A DNA stretch of 64,000 nucleotides from Calamus simplicifolius (GCA_900491605.1 UESW01003900.1:750932-814931); one strand, 5' to 3'. Shown: positions 21,671 through 34,658, counted from the first letter of the stretch. Notes: a model not told the origin generated them from the sequence alone. A program made the numbers and translations.

Positions 21671-22143
21671 ATACCAACAAGTATCCCCCCTACTGAAGTA
21701 GGGTCGAAATACCATAGTGTACCAACAAGTATCCCCCTACTGAAGTAGGGTCGAAATACCATAGCGTACCAACAAGTATCCCCCCTACTGAAGTAGGGTC
21801 AAAATACCATAGTGTATCAACAAGTATCCCCCCTACAGAAGTAGGGTCGAAATACCATAGTGTACCAACAAGTATCCCCCCTACTGAAGTAGGGTCGAAA
21901 TACCATAGTGTACCAACAAGTATCCCCCCTACTGAAGTAGGGTCGAAATACCATAGTGTACCAACAAGTATCTCCCCTACTGAAGTAGGGTCGAAATACC
22001 ATACTGTACCAACAAGTATCCCCCCTACTGAAGTAGGATCGAAATACCATAATGTACCAACAAGTATCCCCCCTACTGAAGTAGGGTCGAAATACCATAC
22101 TGTACCAACAAGTATCCCCCCTACTGAAGTAGGGTCGAAATAC
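21671..22143. repeat. 48-bp hairpin minisatellite (left LTR of C)
   Basis: Ten tandem copies of a 48-bp unit. Each contains CCCTACT-GA-AGTAGGG, an exact 7-bp inverted repeat around two bases, so a transcript could form a stem per unit. 48 is a multiple of three, which creates a 121-residue repeat frame on the minus strand (21817-22182) that I do not regard as a gene. Confidence 0.93.
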
Positions 22144-23511
22144 TAGGATATGACATGATAAAGGAGAGCCGCGGCGACACATAACAGTACCTCACATCAC
22201 ATGCACTCAACAACACAATATTGCATAAACAGTGGATTATACCTACTGAACAATTGCAGGTAATACATTACATCAATGTCATAATAACTGCATCTCTCAT
22301 GCATAGCAACTGCATCTCTCATACATAGCAACCACACATGACATCATAGTACATTAACAGCCATGTATTCATAATATTCATCTACTTACGAATTTAGCCA
22401 ATAACAATTCACAATTTAACTACGCATATCCTGAAACAAATCATTTAATAAACTGATAACTGGCTTACTTACCTCAGTACGCAATCCAACTGGTATAAAT
22501 AAGCTAGTCAGATGTCTGAGCACCTACAGGATCATTACACAATCAATTTATTAGTAAAGAATATTAAAATGACCCTTAGGATTTCTACCCAGACTAGTTC
22601 ACGGGCCTTACTTGGGCTCGAATATCTCCCACTACACACACCCAATTGGGGAAGTAAAAATACCCAAGAAACTAGAATTCACCAAGATTCTAGCCATATA
22701 AATATTTTTCTAAACCCGACCCATTACAGGGCCCAAAAATCAGCCCAAACTACCTATGCTGCACGGCCCAAAAGGCCTGAACCGGCCGGCCCAGCCGGCC
22801 CGGTTCAGCCTTTTATCACCCGATCCCCTATTTCTTCCGAAACAGGGATTGAAAAGATGCCGGCGGCCAGGGCCGCCGCCGGCCGAATCCATGGCGGTCC
22901 GGCCACCGGAGGCCGGGCCAGAGCCGGCCGCCGCCGCAGCCGGACCACTCCCTCTATTATTCTCTCTAAATCATCTTTTCACTCTCCGATTTCATCCGTT
23001 CGGGCTGTCACCATGCCAGCGACTTCTCCGGCAAAATTGGGGGCGGTCCGGCCACCATTGGCCGGACCGGAGCCGGCTGTCGCCGTGACTTGCCTCCCCC
23101 TTGAATCCATCCCCATCAATTTCATTCAATTCATCTCTAATTTCTTCCTTTTCTCACAATTCGTCCACACGGCTTCAACAGTGCCGGCGGCACGGCCGGC
23201 CACCATGGCCGACCGGACCTCCACCGGACGCACTCCCGGTGCCAGTGGAGGTGCCAGCCCGAAGCTCAGGCCCGGCGAGGCGGCGAGCACGCCGCTGGGC
23301 CTGAACCAACCGATGGAAGCCGGTTTGGCTTCCGTCACCGCATGAGAGAGAGGCCGATTGGCCCTCTCTCTCTCCTCTTTCACCGCCACCACTCCGTCGG
23401 ACGCTGCCCATGGTGCCGGCGGAGTCACCGGCCGGAGCTCGGGCCCGGCGAGGCGGCGGGCACGCCGCCAGGCCCGAACCGACGCACGGCCGGTTCATAG
23501 CACTCCTGTGT

Positions 23512-23640
23512 TCTCTCTCTGTCTCCCAGTTTCTGTCTCTCTCTCTCTCTCTCACGCTATCTCTCTCTCTCTCTCCCTCTCTCTCATGCTATCTCTCTCT
23601 CTTTCTTCCTCTCTCCTGATACTCTCTCTCTCTCCTCTGA
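23512..23640. repeat. (TC)n-rich low-complexity stretch in C LTR
   Basis: CT dinucleotide runs interrupted by ATGCTAT and GATA. The equivalent in the other LTR is at about 40123-40248. Confidence 0.9.
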
Positions 23641-23875
23641 GAGGCAGGGGATTACCTGATGGAAGCGGACGCCAGCATGATGGAGAGAGTCCCCCCCTCT
23701 ATCATATAAATAATTCCCTACGCAACGCTTCAGCCCAAGGACTCGGAAACCCATCAGACGCGACTCGAGAATCCAAGCGACATACAGGGAACTTAAATGT
23801 CATAATAACACTAGGTGTCACCCCAATTAATACTGAGAGTTAACCTTCCCACTATTAAATTATCAGGGGTTTACA

Positions 23876-23890
23876 TTCTCCCCTCCTTAT
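23876..23890 (-). promoter_or_regulatory. Element C polypurine tract
   Basis: On the minus strand, AAGGAGGGGAGAA directly precedes the LTR start TGTAAACCC. It primes plus-strand synthesis and confirms minus orientation. Confidence 0.75.
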
Positions 23891-24019
23891 AAAAATTTCG
23901 GCCTCAAAATTTGCTCTACATCCAGTAGAATACAAATCCAGATTTTCTATCTCATTATCAGCTAGAATTCATTCAAAAGTCACAGTCATCATTACGTCAT
24001 TGATATGTCATAAGATACA

Positions 24020-24560
24020 AATAATTATGGATTTTTCTTTCCCATTTCCTCCTTAGGCTCCCAATAGTCTCTCTCTCAGAATGATTATTCTACTAATCTT
24101 TGACATAAGGAATACTATACTATTTCAGAACTTGATTCTTACGGTCCATAATGTGCATAAGATGATCTTCATAGGTTAACTCTTTCTTAAGCTAAATTGG
24201 TTCAAGTTATAACACATAACAGGGTTTGAAATATACTTCCTTTGTCATAAAGATATAAAACACATTGAACACTACAAAGAGTAATGAAAGTAGTGTTAAG
24301 CTATAAGACACTTCCTTTATCTTGATCAAAGTTTCAAATGACCCAATGTTTTGTGGCTCAAGTCACCTCTAACACAGACCTCATAACATCATTGGTTAGC
24401 AAAACTTCCCAATAATCTTTAACCTGAAATTTCAAATCTTTCTTTTGCTCATTAACATAACTTTTCTATTAACTTTGAGCTACAAAAAAAAAAAAAAAAA
24501 AAAACTACTTTAATTAATGATACTTTTCATAGCTGCTAAACAAGCTCAGTCCAAAATTGT
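24020..24560 (-). pseudogene. Element C integrase C-terminus and chromodomain remnant
   Basis: Heavily degraded. On the minus strand and across frames I read DLKFQVKDY, then a stretch ending FNVFYIF, then LKKELTYEDHLMHIMDRKNQ and, further on, WEPKEEMGKKNP. The order matches the end of Tekay/Del integrases (GDYVFLKVS-type segment, VHNVFHVS, LTYE, DRK) followed by a chromodomain. A 22-base A tract lies at about 24483-24504. Stops and frameshifts are frequent. Chromodomains target insertion to particular chromatin. Confidence 0.65.
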
Positions 24561-25856
24561 CGCTTTCACATCATCTCAATATGAAGAAAATCTATACCTT
24601 ACATCGTAGACACTTGAAATGAATCTATTTGAATATTGGCTTGGTAATCAATAATTAAGTAATTTCATTAAGGGTAAGAACAATACCAAGCACCTCTTAA
24701 ATCCATTACACCGGCTCACCGTATAACATCTAAAATCTTATTGGTTCCTGCAGTTGTCTATTACATGTATAATATCTTCCATACTTAAGGTTAGCAACAT
24801 ATCAGGTACTCTCGATTCCTTGATAAGACAGTTCGAAATTCTTGTGAATTAGATATAAGATAATTTTCTTTCAATGCTCTCTCAACTCTTGAATAGTTGA
24901 ATGTACCATTAATCATTACGACACTTATATCAATCATCATAATATACTTGGTTTCACTCTTGAATATTTCAAGCTAACATCAATGAACATTATGCCAATC
25001 ATTTAAGATATCTTTCATAATTATTGTAATTAAAATTCATTTTCTTTGAATAATGGTGTCATCACTAATCATTAATTTATCTCCTTCATATTTATCAATA
25101 ATACCACCATAACCAATTAATTTCTCTTTAAATAGGTCAGTTTATTCTCAATGAATATTATAATTTAAATGATTCAAATCCATGAGTTGATTATTTGTTA
25201 CCAATGACTATCAAAATTATCTATAGATTATGTAATGTCTCATTCCATAACATGACCAACTAATTCCAACCCTTCGAATAACTCAAAGTGACCTCACTGA
25301 TCTAGCTCAGATGGACACATGACTTATAAGATCAATTAAGAATGAAAATGCACTTACCATCCAAAAGACATAATTAGAAAATTATAGTGATCTCATCATG
25401 ATTTGAAAGTGATATAACATGTATCCTTAACCATAATCCATAATTGATAAAATCATCTTCCTCCTTTTTCCTTGAAAATAGATATGCTACTCATGGCTGA
25501 TTGATAATTTATCCATCCAGACTCGAATTCAGAAAGTACTCAATTATGATTAATCAAAAACATGTAATTAACTATTCCATTCCCAAAATATCATCAATAT
25601 TAATCATCCCTATAACCAGCAGATGAGTTCATAATCTTACAATATCAATAATGTAAGTTCTACAATTAAGATTCATTATATTCATCCACATTCAAATTCA
25701 GATTTAATACTTCAAGATCCATATATCAACTCAATTGCAATATGGACATAATGGTGTTTAGTTATATTAGTCATCAATTGCAATTTTCAATTACTATATC
25801 ATATTCCATATATTCATCTGTCTTTTATTGCATATCCAATTAAAATTTCATCTACC
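24561..25856 (-). other. Degraded internal region of element C
   Basis: AT-rich, without an open frame of note. By position it should derive from pol, but I cannot recognise domains by eye. Ends at the copia D insertion. Confidence 0.4.
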
Positions 25857-25861
25857 CATAT
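25857..25861 (+). repeat. Target-site duplication of copia D (left copy)
   Basis: CATAT, repeated at 36440-36444. Confidence 0.92.
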
Positions 25862-27557
25862 TGTTGGCCCAGATGGCAACCCAAGAGGGGGGGGTGAATT
25901 GGGTTCTTAAAAATTTAAGACTTTTAAACAATTTAAATTGAGATGTGCAAGTGAAAGGATCAACTAATAAGCAAGCACAACAAGTATATGAGAGATAGAG
26001 AAGAGACAATTAAGCACGGCAAACACAAGATATTTTATAGTGGTTCGGTGCAAACAACACCTACGTCCACTCCCAAGACTCACTTGGGTCCACACTATAA
26101 TCTCTAGATTACAGCCGAGTTGTTTTCCAAGCTCACAACTCAAACTTGTTGTTTTTCCGGGATCACAACGAACCCAGCCGATTTTACACGGGCTTACCGG
26201 CACAAAACCCTACACGTTGTTTTTCACGGGCTCACAACTAACCCAACACAAGCATACCTAGCTTGTACGAGGTTTAACAACCTCCTCTAGTTTAATCCCT
26301 CAGATTAAACTAGACACAAACAAATAAAATGAGTTTAATTACAAGCAGCTCCTTTTTGAGCAGATATTTCAAAATAGAAATTGAGTTAGAAAAGCCTGAA
26401 TATTTAAAGCTTGAGAGCTGGCTTGGCTTCTTTGGCTTCCTTCCTTCAACTCCTCTTGATGTTGAATCAGGCCTCAGCACCGATTCTTCACGTTTAAGCT
26501 TTGGAGTTGGGTTGAAGCTTTTTCTCCCTTTTTCTTGAATGTGGAAGATCTTTGATTTGCTCTTGAAGGCTTTGAGATCTCCTCTTGAATCTTCTGTAGA
26601 ATGTAGCTCTGGAGTGCACGAATCTCACTCTTGGATTTCACTTCTTTTGAATCTCTCTTCGTTGAGCAAAAAAGATTTTTCAAAATGCTCTGTTTTTCCC
26701 TCTTTTCAAAGATATTCTTTTCTCTCTTTTTGATTTTCTCTGGGTTATTTTGATTTGAAAAGAACTCCTCTATTTATAGAATCTGCAAAAATATATCCGT
26801 TAGAGACAAGGAAAAATAGCCGTTATTTAAAAATCTTACCGTTGGAGCTGATGTGTCATCGTAAAAATCGCGCCCAGATTTGCTGGAGTCGACTCATGCT
26901 TTTCCCGAGTCGGCTCGAGCTCGTCTTACCAAAAATAGAAATAGGTTAGGGGTCGACTCGCTAAAGTGAAGTGTCGACTCCTGATAGTCGGGAGTCGACT
27001 CGTGAAAGGCTTGGGGTCGACTCGAGAGTGCTCAGAAAAACACTCTTCTGGTGTCTGAGCGGAGTCGACTCGCACAGTCCAGGAGTCGGCTCGACAGAAT
27101 CAGGGGTCGACTCGACAATTTCATGGGTCGACTCGACACAGATGCACATTTCTGTACACTGAGCGGAGTCGACTCTGAAACTCAGGAGTCGGCTCCGGAA
27201 CGTATCAAAAATCAGAAACTTTTCTGATTGACATTAAAATCGTTCCAGATTCATTTTAATTCATTGTTTTGACATGAAATCAATAAAATTAACATTTAGA
27301 ATTGATTCAAGAACTAATCCAAAAACTTTTGAATAAAACATGAATTATAACATTTCTTTTCGAAAGTTTGAATATTGAGCTTAAAGTCACTTTCAAAATT
27401 GATTAAAGTTAAACTTGAGCATTCTCATTGATTGTTCAAAATAAATTTGTTGCTTCATAAACTCATTAATAAACAATCCTTTAATAAACTCAATGGTTTT
27501 AGTAATCATCAAAATCAAAAGGATTGGATCATATAATTTTTCTATAATCTTTCAACA
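25862..27557 (-). repeat. Copia D 3' LTR (left)
   Basis: 1,696 bp. On the minus strand it starts TGTTGAAAGATT and ends GGGCCAACA. GTCGACTC/GTCGGCTC motifs are at about 26885-27200, and the TATA box is on the minus strand at 26770-26779. Confidence 0.93.
26770..26779 (-). promoter_or_regulatory. TATA box in copia D LTR
   Basis: CTATAAATAG on the minus strand, downstream of the GTCGAC motif cluster. The copy in the other LTR is at 35595-35604. Confidence 0.7.
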
Positions 27558-27908
27558 ATCTCCCCCTTTTTGATGATGACAAAAATATTGAGTTTGTTCA
27601 TGATTGATTAGTGAATTATTTTGTTTTCATAGTTAGGCTTAGGCTCCCCCTTAATGAGGTAGCTCCCCCTATGAAACTTAATTAATATCTCATTGTTTAT
27701 CACAATCATAGACAATCATAGAACTATAAAATTCTCCCCCTTTTTTGTTATCAACAAAAAGATAGATAAACATTCATTCAATTTCATTGAATAAGGAAAT
27801 AGAGAATTCATTTCATTCAAAGGTCTAATACATCAAAATGTTCATACATTGATTTCAAAAGAAAGCATAAAAACTTCAGTACAAAACAAGGATTGAAACT
27901 CTAGTAAC
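27558..27908 (-). other. Copia D 3' untranslated region with polypurine tracts
   Basis: On the minus strand, AAAAAGGGGGAGAT directly precedes the 3' LTR (27558-27572). Further purine tracts lie at about 27643-27650, 27664-27670 and 27733-27746. Same layout as copia A and B. Confidence 0.75.
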
Positions 27909-29300
27909 TCAAAAATGAGTTCTTACAATTCTAGTTAGATGATCTACTATATTTTTCATTCCTTCAGATTGAATTTTTACATAGTCCTTGAGTTTTTCAT
28001 CAACAAAGGTGCACGCACTCTGAATTTTGTCTTGAAGCTCTGCGTTGCACTTGCATATGTCTCTCCATCTCCACATATATCCTTAAGTTCTTCAAAAATA
28101 TTCTTGAGATCACCACTTAAGGATGCCGATGAAGAGCCGAGAGTGGACTCAATCTTTGAGATACGATCATCAAGAGAATAAAGAGTCTCTCTCAAATGCA
28201 TAAATTTATTCTCAAAATCAGTTTTAAGCTTATCAGATTGATCTTCAAGTAAGGCTTTGAGTTGCATAAGTTGTTGATCTGAAAAACTAGCAGAAGATGA
28301 AGTTGAACAAAAGTTGGAACTGGGGCTGGAGCAGAGGCAGAAACCAAAGGGCTCGGAGGTGCAGGCGAAGGATGTCTAACAGAGGGTCCTGCAGCCTCAG
28401 TATCTGTAGCTCTATCTTCTGTCACTCCTTTCCTTTCCCATTTACCATTCTTTTTGATAAATCCCATCCGATGAATTGTTGCTAGCTATAAAAATCAGTG
28501 TGTCTTAGATTCTTCATAGGTTCATTATCAGAAATCACCACACCTTGGCTTCGAAAAATCATTGTAAGGATCATCCCATAAGGCAGACTGGATTTCCTTT
28601 TCCCTCCACAATCTGCTATGTACCACAATCATGCTGGGAAGATTGATAGGCTTGCCTGTCACTATGGCGTCCATTACAAAGACATCTCTCTCGAAACATA
28701 GTCAAATCTACCAGTTTTAGGAAAGAGAATCCTACTGCAGATATTGTGTAGTAATCTCAACTCTAAAGAAAGCTGATTAGCAAATACCTCTTCAAATCCA
28801 ACCACATCCCTGTTTAATAATCTGGATAAAGCTGGGGCGCGGTCATCAGAAGAAAAGGTGGAGTGCCAGACAAGGGTAATTCCAACAATCTAGACAAGAT
28901 CTCAGCAGTAACAGATATTCTGACTCCTCTACATTGCTAATAAGCCCATGGTCTCCTCTAGACAAATTCTTGTAAAATTCTTTAACCAAAGAGGGATAAG
29001 TCGGGCACTCTAGAGAACAAACTTTCTCCCAACCCATCTCGATTAACTGTCTCCCAACTAGAAAGCCCTCATTCTCAAATAATTCAAAATCCACCTTCCT
29101 ACCAGTAGTAATGATCCTATCCGCTAGACGATCTACCTGGGAAGACGTGGCAGCAGGAGTAGCAGTGGGGTAGAAGCAGATGAAGTGGAGTCCGTGCTTG
29201 GAGAAGGTTCACGCACCGGACGCTTCACCGTCTTCTTCACGGAGCGCTTTCTCTTGATGCCACCCGCCACAACACTAGATCCTCTAGTTTTAGGTGCCAT
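27909..29300 (-). pseudogene. Copia D extra 3' gene (ORF3)
   Basis: ATG at 29300 (MAPKTRGSSVVAGG), basic and serine-rich start, then VDFELFENEGFLVGRQLIEMG and TYPSLVKEFYKNLSRGDHG, the domain shared with copia A and B. The proline-rich linker is at about 28310-28400. The coiled-coil C-terminus (MQLKALLEDQSDKLKTDFENK) runs on to about 27909, with a frameshift near 28050. Several frameshifts (near 29160, 28900, 28290). Conservation of start, domain order and length in three copies argues that this is a real element gene. Confidence 0.7.
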
Positions 29301-29763
29301 TTGATGATTGGAGGTGATAAACGGGATTATTGGAGTTTGGAAGGTTTGGGGAGAGAGTGGAGAGAGTATTTTGATTTGGGTCGAATAGAATGAGCGACGA
29401 GTCGACTCTGCCCTAGATAAATCAATTTGGGACCACCTCGAGTCGGCTCGCGCAAACCCAAGTGTCGACTCGGCACAGACACAGAAAGGCCGTCCCGACA
29501 TGGAGTCGACTCGCGCCAGAGAGGGGTCGACCGAGAGTTTCAGTTGAAACCGGGAGTCGACTCCGATACGCATCGAGTCGGCTCCGAGACCATTTCAGAC
29601 CAAAAACATGAAATTTCTGAAATGTGTCCGGAAAATGATCATAAAAATTGATAAATAATCATTGGATATGAGTGAATCAATTAGATATGAATTCTAGATA
29701 AGATTTCCTTAAGGATTGAGGATTTGAAAGAATTCTAGATATATTTCCTTAGGGGTTTCAAAT
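29301..29763 (-). promoter_or_regulatory. Pol-to-ORF3 spacer of copia D with GTCGAC repeats
   Basis: Non-coding. About seven GAGTCGACTC/GAGTCGGCTC-type motifs between 29400 and 29590, the D version of the motif that fills its LTR U3. Equivalent to the spacers in copia A and B. Confidence 0.55.
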
Positions 29764-31530
29764 TCATTCTAAAGGATCACAAATACCTAACTCTCCTCTA
29801 AGATAACAGAATCTCTCTTCATTTAAAGGTTTAGTGAATATGTCAGCTAATTGTTCTTCAGTGTTAACATAATCAAGACATATTTCATTATTTGCTACAT
29901 GTTCTCTTATAAAATGATATCTGATTTCTATGTGTTTAGTTCTTGAATGTTGAATTGGATTCTTTGTTAGATTAATTGCGCTAGTGTTATCACATCTTAT
30001 GGGTGTTTATCAAGCGTGATACCATAGTCTTCAAGTTGTCGCTTAATCCATAGGATTTGCGCACAGCAACTTCCAGCTGCTACATATTCAGCTTCAGTAG
30101 TTGATAATGCAACTGAATTTTGCTTTTTGCTAAACCATGTGATTAAGTTACTTCCTAAGAAATGGCATGCACCACTTGTGCTTTTTCTATCTAGTTTACA
30201 TCCAGCATAATCAGAATCTGAATATGCAATTAGATTTAATGTGGAGTCTCTAGAATACCATAAACCTACATTTTTTGTTCCACTTACATATCTTAGTATT
30301 CTTTTAACAGCTATTAAATGTGATTCTTTAGGTTCAGATTGAAATCTAGCACATAAACATACTGAAAACATAATGTCTGGTCTACTTGCTGTTAAATAAA
30401 GAAGGGATCCGATTATACCTCGATAATACTTTTGATCAACCTTTTTACCTTCTTCATCTTTGTCCAGCTTGCATGAAGGACTCATTGGAGTTCCGAGGGG
30501 TTTCATTGATTCCATACCAAACTTTTTGAGTAGTTCTCTTGTGTACTTGTTTGGTTGATGAAGATTCCCTCTTTGCTTTGTTTGATCTGGAGTCCAAGGA
30601 AGAAGTTGAGTTCTCCCATCATGCTCATCTCGAATTCTCCCTGCATTAACTTTGCAAATTCTTGACAAAGAGAATCGTTAGTAGCACCAAAAATAATGTC
30701 ATCTACGTATATTTGTACTACAAGTAAATCTTTACTTTTTCTTTTCAAAAACAAGTTTTATCAACATTTCCTCTTGTAAAATCATTTTCTATTAAGAATT
30801 TACTTAACCTATCATACCAAGCTCTAGGTGCTTGTTTCAAACCATATAAAGCTTTGTGCAATTTAAAAACGTGATTTGAAAACTCGTGATCTTCAAAACC
30901 TGGTGGTTGTTCTACATAAACTTCTTCATTATAAATCCATTTAAAAATGCGCTTTTTACATCCATTTGAAATAAGTTAAAATTCATATGACATGCAAATG
31001 CAAGTAATAGCCTAATGGCTTCTAATCTAGCTACAGGTGCAAAGGTTTCATCAAAATCAATACCTTCTCTTGATTATATCCTTTAGCAACCAATCTAGCT
31101 TTGTTTCTAATTACTATGCCATTTTCATCTAGTTTATTTCTAAAAACCCATTTTGATCCTATTACTGAATGATTTTTAGGTCTTTCAACTAAAGTCCAAA
31201 CATTATTTCTGTAAATTGATTTAGTTCTTCTTGCATTGCTAACATCCAATTATTATCTTTTTCAGCTTCTTCTATAGTTTTAGGTTCAATTTGTGATACA
31301 AATGCAAGATGATTACTAATATTTCTCATGTATGATCTAGTTCTTATTCCTTGAGATGGATCGCCTATAATCAATTCCTTGGGATGACTATGTGCATATC
31401 TCCAGTCTCTTGGAAGATCTATCATCATGATCAATATTGACATCATCGTCCTTATGTGAATCATCATCTTTAGCTTCTTGCTCATGATCAGAAGATACTT
31501 CAATATTAAGTTTTTCAAGATCTTTTTCAA
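29764..31530 (-). pseudogene. Copia D reverse transcriptase and RNase H
   Basis: Minus-strand pieces 31189-31530, 31031-31249, 30503-30754 and 29997-30668 in different frames. Visible: NNVWTLVERPKNHSVIGSKW, ARLVAKGYNQE, catalytic YVDD at 30698-30709, and RNase H blocks YSDSDYAGCK and SVALSTTEAEYVAAGSC. The end (ADIFTKPLNEERF, GICDPLE) reaches a stop at 29764. Confidence 0.88.
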
Positions 31531-33089
31531 TTATGTTTGTATCTTCCTCATCATCAAGCTTTTCAGACTAGATGCTAAAGATTCATCGAAAACTACATGA
31601 ATGGATTCTTCAACTACTAAGGTTTTCTTGTTAAATACTCTATAAGCTTTACTAGTTGTTGAATATCCTAAAAAATTCCTTCATCAGATTTAGCATCAAA
31701 TTTTCCTAAATTGTTTTTACCATTATTATGAATGAAACATTTACATCCAAATGCATGAAAGTATTTTATATTTGGTTTTCTTTCATTCCATAATTCATAA
31801 GGTGTTTTCTTTAAGATTGGTCTTATTAAGGCTCTATTTAAGATGTAACATGCTGTGTTAATTGCTTCCGCCCAAAAATACTTTGGTAAGTTGCTTTCGC
31901 ATAGCATGGTACGGGCCATGTCTTCTAGAGTCCTATTTTTCTTTCAACTACACCATTTTGCTGTGGAGTCCTAGGGGCTGAAAAATTATGATTAATTCCA
32001 TTTTCAGTGCAAAATTTCAAATAAGTGATTTTCAAATTCTGTTCCATGATCACTTCTTAGAGATACTATAGTAGTGTTTTTCTCATTTGTGACTTTCTTG
32101 AAGAATTTCAGGAATATCGAGAAAGTCTCATCTTTGTGAGCTAAAAACATTACCCAAGTATATCTAGAATAATCATCTACAATCACTAGACCATATTTCT
32201 TTCCTCCTAGACTTGTGGTTCTAGTTGGTCCGAAAAGATCCATGTGAAGTAGCTCTAGTGCCCTAGAAGTTGAAACAATGTTTTTAGATTTGAAAGAACT
32301 TCTAGTTTGTTTTCCAAATTGACATGCATCACATATTTTATTATTTTCAAAATCTAGTTTAGGTAATCCTTTAACTAAATCCATTTTAATTAGTTTTGAA
32401 ATAAGGTGTGTGCTTGCATGACCTAATCTACGATGCCACAACCAACTAATTTCATTTATGTTAGCATTGTCAGCAATTAAGCAATGACTACTCAAAGATA
32501 ATTTTTCTAAATCAACAAGTAATATTGCCATGTCTATAACCAGTAAATACAATGCTATCATCAATAGAATTAGTTACAGTGCATACAGAAGATTTAAATG
32601 AAACATTAAAGTTTTTATCACATAATTGACTTATACTAATTAGATTATGCTTCAAACCATCAACATAAAGTACATTATCAATAAATGTAGATGGAGTTAT
32701 ACGAACTTTACCAAGGCCCAAAATTTGACCTTTACCGTTATCGCCAAACGTAACAACTCCACCTTTCTTTTCTTCTAGGGTGATGAATTCATCTTTGTCA
32801 CCCGTCATATGTCTTGAGCAGCCACTATCAAGTACCACTTTTTCTTTGATCTTTTGGCTACAAGACATTCCTGCAATATAATCAAACTTTATGTTTAGGT
32901 ACCCAAGCTTTCTTGGGTCCTTCATGGTTAGCAGCAATAAAAATTGTTCCTTTCGGAACCCATATTTTCTTAGCTTTAACATTTAATTTCTTGTTGTTAT
33001 TAAGGTTTTGCATTCAAATGATTTATGTCCTTTTTCATTACATTTAAAACAAGTTATATTACTTTGGTTGGCTTTTACAAAAATATTTT
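31531..33089 (-). pseudogene. Copia D protease and integrase
   Basis: Minus-strand piece 32512-32982 carries LDSGCSRHMTGD (protease DSG). 32004-32564 holds the zinc domain (HRRLGHAS...CDACQFGK) and the core (MDLFGPTRTTS, VDDYSRYTWV, LRSDHGTEF). 31668-31919 holds ARTMLCESNLPKYFWAEA. Frameshifts separate them. Confidence 0.88.
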
Positions 33090-34611
33090 TTAAGATTTTT
33101 GTTTTCTTAATGTGTTATATCCTAAACCAGCTTTGTCAAAAACAGCCTTTTGACTATCTAGAATCATGTTTAATTTAGTTGAGCTTAAAGTAAATTTCTC
33201 AACAATGTCTTTATATTTTTTGACTTCTTTCTTTAAACAATCATTTTCATTTGAGATTGATTCTTTTTCTTTAATTAATTTTTCATTCTCAGATTTTAGC
33301 AAATCAATCTTATGAGTAAAATCATTTTCTTCATTAAGAGAAGTTTCTTCTTTATCTTTTAAATCTTTAAGTACAAGACTTAATTCATTTTTCTCCTTAA
33401 CTAAATTTAAGTTTTCAGTTTTCAAAACTTATATTTCTTTTTCAAAATTTAAAATCAATCAATTCATTGAAAGCTTCAAACATTTCATCAAATGTAAATT
33501 CATCATCGGGGGTTTCGGTGCTTACCTCATCATTGTCGTCGTCGTTGGCCATGAAGCAAATATTTGCAACCTCTTTTTGTTCTTCTTCTTCGGAAGAAGA
33601 TTCATTGCTGTCAGTCCATGTTGCAACATATGCCTTCTTCTTTTTCTTGAAGGTCTTTTTCAATTGTGGACAATCATATCGATAATGCCCCGGTTTCTTA
33701 CACTCATAACAGATCAAGGGGTCTTTCTCTTTGTCCTTGTCCTTATCTTTCTTTTCCTTTTCCTTTCTCCTTCCATTTTATTTCCAAATTTTTTTTTGGA
33801 AGGGTTTCTTTTTCCTCAAAAATCTCCTGAATTTCTTGGCCAAAAGAGCAGTTTCATCATTATAGTCATCACTATCATCACTGCTGCTCTCTTCCACTTC
33901 TTTTTCAGCCTTTAGAGCAATGGTTTTCTTCTTTTTAGTTTCCTCCTCAATATGCTGCCTCATTGTCAATTCGTGGGTCATGAGAGATCCTAGAAGCTCC
34001 TCTAAGGGTAGTGCATTGAGGTCTTTGGCTTCTTGGATTGCTGTGACTTTTGCTTCCCACGATCTTGGCAATGACCTGAGTATTTTGCGAACAAGATCAG
34101 CATTAGTATAAACTTTTCCTAGACTTTTCAAACCATTCACAATATCGGTGAATCTAGTGAACATGCATGTGATGGTTTCAGCTTGTTCCATTGTGAACAA
34201 TTCATATTTATGAACCAAGATATTTATCTTTGATTCTTTTACTTGGTTTGTTCCTTCATGTGTAATTTCCAACCTATCCCATATTTCTTTAGCGGAATTA
34301 CAAGTAGAGATGCGGTTGAATTCATTTGAATCTAAGGAACAATATAAGATATTAATGGCTTTGGCATTAAGTTGAGCCATTCTCCTATCATTATCATTCC
34401 AATCCCTTTCGGGCTTTGGAACAATAGTGCCATCAATAAGGTGTGTGGGTGTACTAGGTCCATTTAATATAACACCCCAAAGCTCATAATCGGAAGCTTG
34501 AATGAATATCCTCATTCTAGCTTTCCAATAAGAATAGTTTGAGCCATTAAAAAGTGGAGGTCTATTCGTAGAATGACCTTCAGCAAAACTTGACCCAATT
34601 TGTGTTGCCAT
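33090..34611 (-). pseudogene. gag: Copia D gag
   Basis: ATG at 34611 (MATQIGSSFAEGHSTNRPP). The first 277 residues are open, the best-preserved gag in the window, with FNGSNYSYWKARMRIFIQ and KVTAIQEAKDLNALPLEELL. A frameshift near 33780 is followed by the CCHC knuckle (CYECKKPGHYRYDC, 33670-33711) and a coiled lysine/glutamate-rich stretch (33090-33425). Confidence 0.88.
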
Positions 34612-34658
34612 GTGGAACTTTAGCTCTTGATCGTGTGATCAAAATCTAATGAGCACTA

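Larger units (their letters stand above)
20630..23875 (-). repeat. Element C 3' LTR (left)
   Basis: 3,246 bp. In element orientation it starts TGTAAACCC and ends GGGGCGTGACA. It contains a 48-bp minisatellite, a strongly GC-rich CCGGCC-laden region (about 22770-23490) and a TC-rich stretch (23512-23640). The long open frame at 22512-23345 on the plus strand is broken in the other LTR and is not a gene. Confidence 0.92.

Noticed and set aside
21671..22143. CRISPR-like array
   Set aside because: Units are contiguous without unique spacers, and the locus is a plant LTR.
21817..22182. Minus-strand repeat protein of 121 residues with 16-residue units
   Set aside because: Produced by the 48-bp minisatellite inside an LTR. 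No start context and no evidence of translation.
22512..23345. 277-residue plus-strand frame rich in proline, alanine and arginine
   Set aside because: It lies in the GC-rich part of a C LTR, antisense to the element; the other LTR copy is frameshifted.
23175..23843. Arginine- and serine-rich frames over the TC stretch
   Set aside because: Low-complexity sequence, overlapping on both strands and not conserved between LTRs.
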